Shown here in pieces: positions 1-6,724 of a DNA stretch of 10,144 nt. How positions within the stretch are numbered: position 1 is the first letter of the stretch; the number at the start of each line of letters is the position of its first letter. A program made the position numbers and the translations under genes. Under the pieces are notes generated by a model. It was given only the letters and a program-made list of their open reading frames with translations. It did no database searches and was not told the origin of the DNA. Source of the stretch: JALORV01 sp035255845 (GTDB lineage Bacteria; Pseudomonadota; Gammaproteobacteria; Burkholderiales; Burkholderiaceae_F); the NCBI GenBank assembly GCA_035255845.1, contig DATEZE010000130.1, positions 1 to 10,144 of the forward strand, given 5' to 3'.

Positions 1-461
1 GCACCCTCAGGCAAGTCAGCCAGCTCCAGAGCCCAGGCACGCGCCTTTGACGCGACGTCTTCTTTGAGGTTGTCGAGCGCGGCGCGTCCAAGGGTTAGAC
101 CCGAGTCGAGTGCCCGATCGACCCGGACGTCGAACCACGACTCGATCGAACGCGCCAGGAATTGCGTCGATACGACGTAGATCAGGACGCCCGGCAACAC
201 CCCCATCAGCGCAAAGGCGACGGCGAAGCGGCTCGTGAGCCTCGCGCCGAAGCGCTCGAGCCGAACGCGCTTGACCAGGCGGCGCACCAGGAGCATGACC
301 AGCACTGCAAGCGCGGCCGCGATCACGCCGTTAATCGCGAGCAGAACCGGGTAGTGCCGCTCGAAGAACGCGGTATTACCGCTGGCCGAGGCGAGCACGA
401 AGAGAAACACGCCCGAAAGCGCGACGGCGATCAGCAGACCGTAGCGCAGCGCACGCGACAT
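1..461 (-). CDS. ntrY: NtrY-family sensor histidine kinase, N-terminal part (runs off window)
   Basis: Partial gene: 153 codons are visible from an ATG at 461, and the 3' part lies beyond base 1. The protein starts MSRALRYGLL and has three predicted membrane segments (about residues 6-25, 38-60 and 78-100). A basic linker (RRLVKRVRLERFGARL) follows the second segment. The stretch after the third, beginning FLARSIESWFDVRVDRAL, is characteristic of NtrY-like kinases, which sense through a periplasmic region and phosphorylate the response regulator NtrX. HAMP, PAS and kinase domains are not visible because of the window edge. AAAGGAG lies 7 bases before the ATG and supports this start. The DUF4390 gene stops 40 bases upstream on the same strand, the usual betaproteobacterial arrangement, so both are probably co-transcribed. 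The family call rests on the N-terminus and context only. Confidence 0.8.
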   Translation of the reverse strand, partial: MSRALRYGLLIAVALSGVFLFVLASASGNTAFFERHYPVLLAINGVIAAALAVLVMLLVRRLVKRVRLERFGARLTSRFAVAFALMGVLPGVLIYVVSTQFLARSIESWFDVRVDRALDSGLTLGRAALDNLKEDVASKARAWALELADLPEG

Positions 462-501
462 CTCAGTGCTCCTTTATCGCTACCGGCAGCATCGGCATTA
501 T

Positions 502-1080
502 TCAATGCGCCAGTTCGGACGGAACGGGCAGCTCGCGCCAGTCCGATGCGAGATTCCACTCGCGGCTGGTGATGGCGTTGACCTGGAACGGCTTCGGCAG
601 CTGCGTCACGTCGAGCCGCATTCGCACCTGCGCTTCATAACTGTCACGCGGTGAAAGTACGCCTGGTTCGATCACCTTCCACTGCCGCACGCTCTTCAGC
701 AGTCCGAGCGCTTCCTCGAGCGAGTCGAACGATTGCGACAGGCCGCCACGCGCCAGCCGGAACTGCCGCGTCAAAGGACTGTACGACAAGCGGTAGGTCA
801 GCGTGCTAGCGCTGATCTTGCGATCGAGCCAGTACCAGCGCTTGCGGAAAAGCTCGAACTCGATGTTGAAGTAGACCGCAATGCCCTTTTGCACTGCCTC
901 CTCGAGCGTCTGCGGCATCTCGAACTCGAACGTGGCATTGAGCAACGCGCCGCCGCCCGGAATCGGCTCGAGGGCCACTGCGATCACGCCGATGCGCTCG
1001 TCGGCGCGCGCCGGTGCCACCGCTGCCATGGACAGCAGCAGCGTGACGAACGAGGCGCGCAGGGCGGAGGCCAGGATCAT
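502..1080 (-). CDS. Secreted DUF4390 protein
   Basis: A 192-residue protein of unknown function. The chosen ATG at 1080 gives a clear signal peptide (MILASALRASF, hydrophobic core LLLSMAAVAP, cleavage after ARA before DE), so the mature protein should be periplasmic. The frame is open further upstream to 1284, but that extension lies inside rsmB and would bury the signal peptide. The body is beta-rich with pairs of aromatic residues (FNIEFELFRKRWYWLDRK, about residues 77-94) and a C-terminal LRLDVTQLPKPFQVNA-like section, matching what I recall of DUF4390. Its ATG overlaps the rsmB TGA by 4 bases, implying translational coupling, and ntrY follows after 40 bases. A role as a periplasmic partner of the NtrY sensor is a guess from gene order. 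Confidence 0.82.
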   Translation of the reverse strand: MILASALRASFVTLLLSMAAVAPARADERIGVIAVALEPIPGGGALLNATFEFEMPQTLEEAVQKGIAVYFNIEFELFRKRWYWLDRKISASTLTYRLSYSPLTRQFRLARGGLSQSFDSLEEALGLLKSVRQWKVIEPGVLSPRDSYEAQVRMRLDVTQLPKPFQVNAITSREWNLASDWRELPVPSELAH

Positions 1081-2411
1081 CCGGATTTCTCGAGGCTCGC
1101 GTAGAAGAAGCCGTCGTGCAGCGTCGGCCATTCGAATCCGTCGCGCCAGCGACCTGCCGTGGCGGCAGTCGGCAGCAGCAGCGCGCTCGGCTTTCCGCCC
1201 GGAAGGTTGCGAATGCCGGCATCGGGCTGCCGACAGACGAACTGGCTGATCTGCTCGCTGCCTTCCTGTGGGAACACCGAACACACGACGTAAAGCAATC
1301 TACCACCCACCTCCAGCAGCGGCCACAAAGCGTCGAGTAATGCGCGCTGTTCCGTTGCCAAATGCGCAACATCGGACCTTCGGCGTAACCAGGGGATGTC
1401 AGGATGGCGCCGGACGATCCCGCTTGCGGTGCACGGCGCGTCGAGGAGGATCCGGTCGAACCGGCGCCCTTTCCACCATTCGGACGGCTTGCTGGCGTCG
1501 GCAATCACCACGTGGGCCGACCGCGCGACGCGCGCAAGGTTGTCGTCGATGCGTTGCGCGCGGTCGGCATCGCGCTCGACCGCCGTCAGGTCGAGGTCGG
1601 CGAGTTCGGCGAGATGCGCGGTCTTGCCCCCCGGTGCAGCGCATGCGTCAAGCACACGCATGCCGTCGCGCACGTCGAGCCAGTCGGCCGCAAGCTGCGC
1701 GCCGGCGTCCTGAACCGAAACTTCACCTGCGACGAATCCGGGAATCATGGCGACCGGCCGCGGCTGGTGCAGCCAGACCGCATCGCGACCGACGCGAGTC
1801 GCCTCCATGCCGGCTTCTGCGAGCCGCTGCAATTGACTTTCGACGTTCGTGCGACGCTGGTTAACCCGCAGCACGAGCGGCGGCGGCTGCTGACCTCGCG
1901 TCAGCAACTCGCGCCAATTGGCCGGATGGGCGGCGCGTATCGCCTCGATCCACCACGACGGCGCGTTGTAGACGACCTGTTCATCCTGCTGCAGAGTTTC
2001 GAGCAACGAGTCCCGGCGGCGCAGGAAGTTGCGGAGGATCGCGTTAACGAAGCCCGCCGCGGCGGCCGTCGGTGCTTGCCTGCGTGCAGCCGCGACGGCC
2101 TGGTCGACAACCGTGTGCGCCGCATGGCGATCGTCGAGCAGTTGTCCCAGCGCCACTGCCAGAAGCGCTGTGACATCGGGCGCTGGAGACCGCGAGGCAA
2201 GCCGGGCGACCGCGCCTTCGATCAGCGCGCGGTGGCGTACCGCCGTGTAACTGACGTCCTGCATCGCCGCGCGCAGACGCGGCACTTCGTTGGAACGTCC
2301 CTGCGACATCGCCCGATCGAGCGATTGACCGGCAGCAAACGCCCGCCAGACTCCGGCTGCTGCGAGCAGCACGTCGGCCAGCGGCGGCGCCGGGCCGCCG
2401 GTTTCAAGCAT
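1077..2411 (-). CDS. rsmB: 16S rRNA (cytosine-967-C5)-methyltransferase RsmB
   Basis: A 444-residue cytoplasmic enzyme that uses S-adenosylmethionine to methylate C967 of 16S rRNA; the length is normal for the family. Residues about 8-135 form the NusB-like RNA-binding domain (FVNAILRNFLRR at 121-132). The methyltransferase domain follows, with the SAM-binding motif DACAAPGGKT (255-264), the DAPC motif (C327, the product-release cysteine) and the YVVCSVFPQEG motif carrying the likely catalytic C377. All key residues are present. The ATG at 2411 lies inside the end of fmt (8-base overlap) and has no visible Shine-Dalgarno sequence, so translation probably depends on ribosomes finishing fmt. 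The stop overlaps the DUF4390 start by 4 bases. In many betaproteobacteria htpX or a lysE-like gene sits between fmt and rsmB; here nothing does. Confidence 0.95.
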   Translation of the reverse strand: MLETGGPAPPLADVLLAAAGVWRAFAAGQSLDRAMSQGRSNEVPRLRAAMQDVSYTAVRHRALIEGAVARLASRSPAPDVTALLAVALGQLLDDRHAAHTVVDQAVAAARRQAPTAAAAGFVNAILRNFLRRRDSLLETLQQDEQVVYNAPSWWIEAIRAAHPANWRELLTRGQQPPPLVLRVNQRRTNVESQLQRLAEAGMEATRVGRDAVWLHQPRPVAMIPGFVAGEVSVQDAGAQLAADWLDVRDGMRVLDACAAPGGKTAHLAELADLDLTAVERDADRAQRIDDNLARVARSAHVVIADASKPSEWWKGRRFDRILLDAPCTASGIVRRHPDIPWLRRRSDVAHLATEQRALLDALWPLLEVGGRLLYVVCSVFPQEGSEQISQFVCRQPDAGIRNLPGGKPSALLLPTAATAGRWRDGFEWPTLHDGFFYASLEKSG

Positions 2412-3396
2412 CGCTGCGTGCGACCGACATTTGGGATTGCGCCGTGATCGGATGGCCGGCGAGAAAATCGCGCGCGCTCATGCGGCGCGCTCCCGGCCGC
2501 TGCAGTTCGAGCAGCCGCAGCGCGCCGTTGCCACACGCGACATCGATGCCTTCTGCACTCACCGCCAGCACCGTCCCGGGCACGGACGCCGAAGCCAGCG
2601 CGACCGGCGCTGCACGCCAGATCCGCAGTGGCGTCGCGCCGAACTGCGCCTGCGCCACCGGAAAGGGATCGAATGCACGCACCTTGCGCGCCAAGACCGC
2701 GGCCGGCAACGTCCAGTCGAGCGCAGCTTCACTCTTCGTGATCTTGTGGGCGTAGTTCACGCCGATCACCGGCTGCGGCCGCGCGATCAGCGTCGCGATT
2801 GAATTCAGCGCCCGCAGCAGTAGCCGTGCGCCGAGGTCAGCCAGGCGTTCGGTCAGCCGTGCCGCGGTGTCGTCGGCAGCGATCGCAAGAGACTCCTCGA
2901 GAAGCATCGGGCCAGTATCGAGCCCGGCGTCCATCTGCATGATCGTGATGCCGGTCGTCTCGTCACCGGCCTCGATCGCTCGCGCGATCGGGGCCGCGCC
3001 GCGCCAGCGCGGCAGCAGCGACGCGTGCACGTTGATCGCGGTCACGCGTGCCGACCCGCTCGCGCGCAGCCCGCGCGGGATGTCGAGAACCTCCTGCGGC
3101 AGGATCAGTCCGTAGGCCGCGACGACAAGCACGTCAGGCGCGGCGGCGGCCAGCTGTCGGCGCGCTGTTTCGGCCTCGTCACCCTTGCGCAGCGAAACGG
3201 GTGTTGCGACGGCCAGGTTCGCGCGTTGCGCCAACGCCTTCACGGGGCTCGCGCTGAGGTGCATGCCGCGTCCGGCAGGCCGGTCGGGCTGAGACAGCAC
3301 GAGCGGAATCGACCAGCCGCGCGCTGGCGCCGCCTCGATCAGCGCGGCGAGCGAGCGCGCGGCAAAATCGGGCGTTCCGGCGAAAACGATACGCAT
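2404..3396 (-). CDS. fmt: Methionyl-tRNA formyltransferase
   Basis: A 330-residue enzyme that transfers a formyl group from 10-formyltetrahydrofolate to initiator Met-tRNA. The N-terminus MRIVFAGTPDFAA is standard. The catalytic core shows INVHASLLPRWRGAAPI (121-137; catalytic N122 and H124) and MDAGLDTGPM (155-164; catalytic D160). KITKSEAALDW and VRAFDPFP mark the start of the C-terminal tRNA-binding domain. An extra loop of about 9 residues (LRASGSARV, about 110-118) comes just before the catalytic strand, compared with the short PRLGC-type connection I recall from typical homologues. The Shine-Dalgarno sequence is weak, and the gene is first in its operon, 121 bases from the divergent WS/DGAT gene. 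Its usual partner def lies about 3.3 kb away on the same strand, separated by three opposing genes. Confidence 0.96.
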   Translation of the reverse strand: MRIVFAGTPDFAARSLAALIEAAPARGWSIPLVLSQPDRPAGRGMHLSASPVKALAQRANLAVATPVSLRKGDEAETARRQLAAAAPDVLVVAAYGLILPQEVLDIPRGLRASGSARVTAINVHASLLPRWRGAAPIARAIEAGDETTGITIMQMDAGLDTGPMLLEESLAIAADDTAARLTERLADLGARLLLRALNSIATLIARPQPVIGVNYAHKITKSEAALDWTLPAAVLARKVRAFDPFPVAQAQFGATPLRIWRAAPVALASASVPGTVLAVSAEGIDVACGNGALRLLELQRPGARRMSARDFLAGHPITAQSQMSVARSDA

Positions 3397-3446
3397 CCCG
3401 GGATTCTAGGTGGCCTAAGCGCAGCGCCTTTGCGTTTACCATCGGA

Positions 3447-3464
3447 GCGCACGTGCGTGTGCGC
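3447..3464. promoter_or_regulatory. Inverted repeat in the fmt / WS-DGAT divergent region
   Basis: GCGCAC and GTGCGC arms are separated by 6 bases. Nested inside is a perfect 10-base palindrome, CGCACGTGCG, at 3448-3457. It sits roughly in the middle of the 121-base region between two divergent genes, where an operator controlling either side could be. No convincing sigma-70 boxes were found around it. In DNA this GC-rich a chance palindrome is possible, so a regulatory role is only a suggestion. Confidence 0.25.
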
Positions 3465-3517
3465 AAGCCTCGAGCCCCACACGCGGCGGCCATGATGAGA
3501 GAGAGCGAAGGAGACGC

Positions 3518-4981
3518 TTGAAGCCACTTTCCGGGCTTGACTCGCTGTTTCTGCACCTCGAGACACCGGCGACGCCGATGCACGTCGGCGCCGTTCATCT
3601 GCTCGATCACCCGCCGCGCGGTGACTTCCTGGCACGCGTCCGGCGCCATGTCGCTGGACGTCTGCACCTGTCGCCGGTATTCACTCGACAGCTGGCCAAC
3701 ATGCCACTCGACTTTGCCAACCCCGTTTGGGTTCGCGCCGACGAGGTCGACATCGAGCGCCACATCGTGCGTGTGACGTTGCCGCAACCTGGATCACTCG
3801 CCCAGCTCGAAGCCGCGATTGCGCGCCTACACGCCCAGCCGCTCGACCGGAGCCGGCCGCTGTGGCGCTTCCACGTGATCGAAGGCCTGCACGATGGTGG
3901 ACTGGCCTTCTACACGAAGATCCATCATGCAACCCTCGATGGCGCATCGGGTGTCGCGCTCGCCCAGGCACTGCTCGACCTGGCGCCGAAGCCGCGCAAA
4001 GTGCAAGCCGCCGCGCGCCGACGCCGCACGGGTGATCCTGGGCTCGTGGCTCTGGTCGGCACCGCGTTGCGGGTGACCGGAACGCAGACCGCGCACCTCG
4101 TGCGGCAGCTGCCGGCCATGGCGCGCGTCGCAATAAAGTTGCTGCGCGGTTCGACCAAGTTCAGCCGCACCCTGACCTTCGGGCCGCGCACTCCGTTTAA
4201 TCGCGTGATCGATTCGGGCCGCAGCTTCGCCACTGCATCACTGCCGCTTGCCGAGGTTCGCCGCATCGCGCAGGCGCATGAGGTGACGCTGAACGATGTC
4301 GTGCTGGCGCTCGTCAGCGGTGCACTACGCAGCTACCTCGCGACACACGGCGGCATACCGGCCAAGGCGCTGGTGACCGCGATGCCGGTGTCGCTGCGCG
4401 AAGCCGGCAACGTCGAGGCCACGACGCTGGCGACGATGACACTGGCCTCACTGGCTACCGACATCGCCGATCCGCTCGAACGGCTGCAGGCGATCAACGC
4501 GTCGACGCGCGCCGCAAAGGAGGTCACGCGCGCACTGAAAGGCGTGATCCCCACTGACTTCCCGTCGATGGGGCTGCCGTGGCTGCTTTCGGCAGCCGCG
4601 GCGCTGTACGGCCGGACCTCGCTGGCGGATCGCATCCCGCCGATCGCCAATCTTGTGATCTCTAACGTGCCCGGACCCGATTTTCCGCTGTACCTGGCGG
4701 GTGCCCGTCTGCGCACCTACTGGCCGGTATCGATCGTCGAACACGGCCTCGGACTCAACGTGACGCTGCAAAGCTACGCCGGCTCGCTCGATTTCGGCAT
4801 CATCGCGGCGCGAGTGTGCATCCCGGATGCCAGACCGCTGGCGCGCGGTTTGCAACAGGCGCTCGCTGAGCTCGGCGCTGCCACCGACGCGCGAGGCGCG
4901 CCGGCGCCAGGCCCTGACGCTCGCGCAGCGCGCACTACCGTTGCGCGGGTGCAACCAGCCTCCAAGCATTCATCCAAATGA
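3518..4981 (+). CDS. Wax ester synthase / diacylglycerol O-acyltransferase (WS/DGAT)
   Basis: A 487-residue acyltransferase expected to transfer acyl groups from acyl-CoA to fatty alcohols or diacylglycerol, making wax esters or triacylglycerol at the inner membrane or lipid-body surface. The active-site motif HHATLDG (136-142, HHxxxDG) is intact. Other family marks are PLSGLDSLFLHLE and PMHVGAV at the N-terminus, PLWR (114-117), LNDVVLALVSGALR (258-271), MPVSLRE (289-295), ISNVPGP (381-387) and the C-terminal GLNVTLQSYAGSLDFGI. The start is TTG at 3518: GGAG lies 4 bases upstream, the product begins exactly where family members begin, and no better in-frame ATG or GTG exists upstream. Residues after about 455 form an Ala/Pro/Arg-rich tail that looks dispensable. 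It is first in a three-gene operon and overlaps the next gene by ATGA. Substrate preference (wax versus triacylglycerol) cannot be read from the sequence. Confidence 0.92.
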   Translation: MKPLSGLDSLFLHLETPATPMHVGAVHLLDHPPRGDFLARVRRHVAGRLHLSPVFTRQLANMPLDFANPVWVRADEVDIERHIVRVTLPQPGSLAQLEAAIARLHAQPLDRSRPLWRFHVIEGLHDGGLAFYTKIHHATLDGASGVALAQALLDLAPKPRKVQAAARRRRTGDPGLVALVGTALRVTGTQTAHLVRQLPAMARVAIKLLRGSTKFSRTLTFGPRTPFNRVIDSGRSFATASLPLAEVRRIAQAHEVTLNDVVLALVSGALRSYLATHGGIPAKALVTAMPVSLREAGNVEATTLATMTLASLATDIADPLERLQAINASTRAAKEVTRALKGVIPTDFPSMGLPWLLSAAAALYGRTSLADRIPPIANLVISNVPGPDFPLYLAGARLRTYWPVSIVEHGLGLNVTLQSYAGSLDFGIIAARVCIPDARPLARGLQQALAELGAATDARGAPAPGPDARAARTTVARVQPASKHSSK

Positions 4982-5784
4982 CCGCCCTCGACATGAACAA
5001 CACGGCCGACTGGGTCAACTTCGACATGATGCGTGCACCTGGTCTGGTGCGGCTGGCGCTCGAATGGCGCGCCCCTTGGGAATACTGCGCGACGCTGCTC
5101 GCCGGCCCCTGGCTCGACCAGGTGCCAGGGGGTGACGGCCATCCGGTGCTCGTGTTCCCCGGGCTGATGGCGTCCGACACGTCGACGAAGCCGCTGCGCG
5201 GTTACCTCGAGCGCAGGGGCTACGCGACCTACGGCTGGGAGAACGGATCGAACCTCGGGCCCAAGGATGGCGTGCTCGAGCACTGCATGGACCGCGTGCG
5301 GCAGCTACGGCGCAAACATGGCAGACGACTGAGCCTGATCGGCTGGAGCCTCGGTGGCATCTACGCCCGCGAACTGGCCAAGGATTTCCCGCGCGATGTT
5401 CGTCAGGTCATCACGCTCGGCACCCCGTTCACCGGACACCCGAAAGCGACCAACGCCTGGCGGCTGTACGAGATCGTCACCGGTCATCGCATAGGTGCGC
5501 CCGAAATCCACGAGCCACTGCGCGTGCCGCCGCCGGTGCCGACCACGTCCATTTACAGCCGCACGGACGGGGTGGTCGCATGGCAGTGCAGCGTCGAGCG
5601 CAGCGGTCCGCATTCCGAAAACATCGAGGTCGAGGCCAGCCACTTCGGCATCGGCCTCAATGCACTGGCGTGGTTCGCGATCGCAGATCGGCTGTCACAG
5701 CGCGAAGGTGCCTGGCAGCCGTTCGACCCCAAGGGCGTCCTGCGCTGGCTTTACCGCGACCCCGCTCGCAAAGGATGGTTTTGA
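4978..5784 (+). CDS. Alpha/beta hydrolase (lipase/esterase-like), partner of WS/DGAT
   Basis: A 268-residue predicted serine hydrolase. HPVLVFPGLMASD (55-67) forms the first core strand and oxyanion loop. GWSLGG (122-127) is the nucleophile elbow with S124; D197 (SRTDGVV) and H222 (SHFGIG) are the likely remaining triad members. LGTPFTG (147-153) is typical of PGAP1/lipase-like members that act on lipid esters. No signal peptide or membrane segment is evident, so it is probably cytoplasmic. The ATG at 4978 overlaps the WS/DGAT stop (ATGA) and lacks its own ribosome binding site, indicating translational coupling; a second Met at codon 6 is possible. Hydrolases of this kind are often found beside WS/DGAT genes. 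The likely role is hydrolysis or remodelling of acylglycerols or wax esters, but the substrate is not determined. Confidence 0.85.
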   Translation: MTALDMNNTADWVNFDMMRAPGLVRLALEWRAPWEYCATLLAGPWLDQVPGGDGHPVLVFPGLMASDTSTKPLRGYLERRGYATYGWENGSNLGPKDGVLEHCMDRVRQLRRKHGRRLSLIGWSLGGIYARELAKDFPRDVRQVITLGTPFTGHPKATNAWRLYEIVTGHRIGAPEIHEPLRVPPPVPTTSIYSRTDGVVAWQCSVERSGPHSENIEVEASHFGIGLNALAWFAIADRLSQREGAWQPFDPKGVLRWLYRDPARKGWF

Positions 5785-5788
5785 GTCG

Positions 5789-6712
5789 ATGCCGCAAGCA
5801 CAGGCGAACGGACTGACGTTCGACTACGAGGATTTCGGGCCGCCGGAAGCGCCCTGCGTCCTGCTGATCATGGGCCTCGGAATGCCGGCCGCATTGTGGC
5901 CGGACGCCTTCGTCGACGGGCTTCGTGCGGCCGGGCTGCGCGTGATCCGCTTTGACAATCGCGACTGCGGACACTCGACGAAGCTGCACGGCGGCACGCC
6001 GACGCTGCTACCCGCGGCGATCGCGCGCGCGCTGTTGCGGCTTCCGGTGCGGGCACCTTATACGCTCGATGACATGGCCGACGACACGGCCGCCCTGCTT
6101 GCCGCGATCGGCGTCGAGCGTGCGCATGTCGTCGGTGCGTCAATGGGCGGCATGATCGCGCAGGTGCTGGCCGCACGACACCCCGATCGCGTGCTGTCGC
6201 TCACGTCGATCATGTCGTCGTCCGGCAACCCGAGCCCTCGCATCGCGCTCGGCTCACGGCGCGCGCTCCGCGCGATCCTGCATCGACCAAGCCGCACTGA
6301 CGACGTCGACGCGTTGACTGCTCACCTTGTCCAGGTCTTCGGCGTGATCGGCAGTCCCGGCTATCCAAGTGATTACCAGGCGCTGCATCAGCAGCTGCGG
6401 CGGGTCGCGCAGCGCGGCTATCACCCGGCTGGAACCGCGCGCCAATTGCTGGCAATCCTGGCCTCGGGTGACCGGCGCAAGCTGTTGGCGCGCATCGCCG
6501 CGCCGACGCTGGTGATCCATGGTGGAGACGATCCGCTGGTGCCGCTGGCGGCCGGAATCGACACCGCGAAGCACATCCGCGGCGCTCGGCTGAAGGTCAT
6601 TCCCGGCATGGGCCACGACTTTCCGGCCGCGCTGCAGCCGGAGCTTGCAGGGCTGATCTCGGCCCACATCGCGCGCAGCACCGCAGTCCGCGAACAACGC
6701 GCGGCTGCCTGA
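5789..6712 (+). CDS. Alpha/beta hydrolase, RdmC/aclacinomycin-methylesterase-like fold
   Basis: A 307-residue predicted serine hydrolase. PCVLLIMGLGMPAALWP (22-38) carries the oxyanion loop. RFDNRDCGHS (54-63) is a motif of the RdmC-like esterase group. GASMGG (116-121) supplies nucleophile S118, HGGDDPLVP (244-252) the acid D248, and GMGHD (273-277) the base H276. It is clearly a different subfamily from the hydrolase just upstream. The frame stays open back to 5495, but that part lies inside the preceding gene; the ATG at 5789 is chosen because it sits 4 bases after that gene's stop and begins a normal N-terminus. An AAGGA sits rather far upstream (13 bases), so coupling probably helps initiation. 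Third gene of the lipid operon; it converges on def, leaving 12 bases between the stops. The substrate is unknown, with a lipid ester likely from context. Confidence 0.85.
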   Translation: MPQAQANGLTFDYEDFGPPEAPCVLLIMGLGMPAALWPDAFVDGLRAAGLRVIRFDNRDCGHSTKLHGGTPTLLPAAIARALLRLPVRAPYTLDDMADDTAALLAAIGVERAHVVGASMGGMIAQVLAARHPDRVLSLTSIMSSSGNPSPRIALGSRRALRAILHRPSRTDDVDALTAHLVQVFGVIGSPGYPSDYQALHQQLRRVAQRGYHPAGTARQLLAILASGDRRKLLARIAAPTLVIHGGDDPLVPLAAGIDTAKHIRGARLKVIPGMGHDFPAALQPELAGLISAHIARSTAVREQRAAA

Positions 6713-6724
6713 AGCGCTACCCGG

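Noticed and set aside
162..572. A 136-codon plus-strand frame at the left edge
   Set aside because: Antisense to the NtrY N-terminus and DUF4390 end; charged low-complexity translation with no motif.
1081..1284. A longer N-terminus for the DUF4390 protein
   Set aside because: It would overlap rsmB by about 200 bases and place an arginine-rich stretch before an obvious signal peptide.
1404..2447. A 347-codon plus-strand open frame opposite rsmB
   Set aside because: Arginine-rich shadow of rsmB, whose SAM and cysteine motifs are intact on the other strand.
3397..3420. ATTCTA, the complement of TAGAAT, as a -10 box for fmt
   Set aside because: No acceptable -35 box lies at the right distance, and transcription would start almost at the fmt ATG.
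5495..5788. A longer N-terminus for the second hydrolase
   Set aside because: The extension lies inside the preceding hydrolase gene in another frame and is unlike any hydrolase N-terminus; the ATG at 5789 fits the family.
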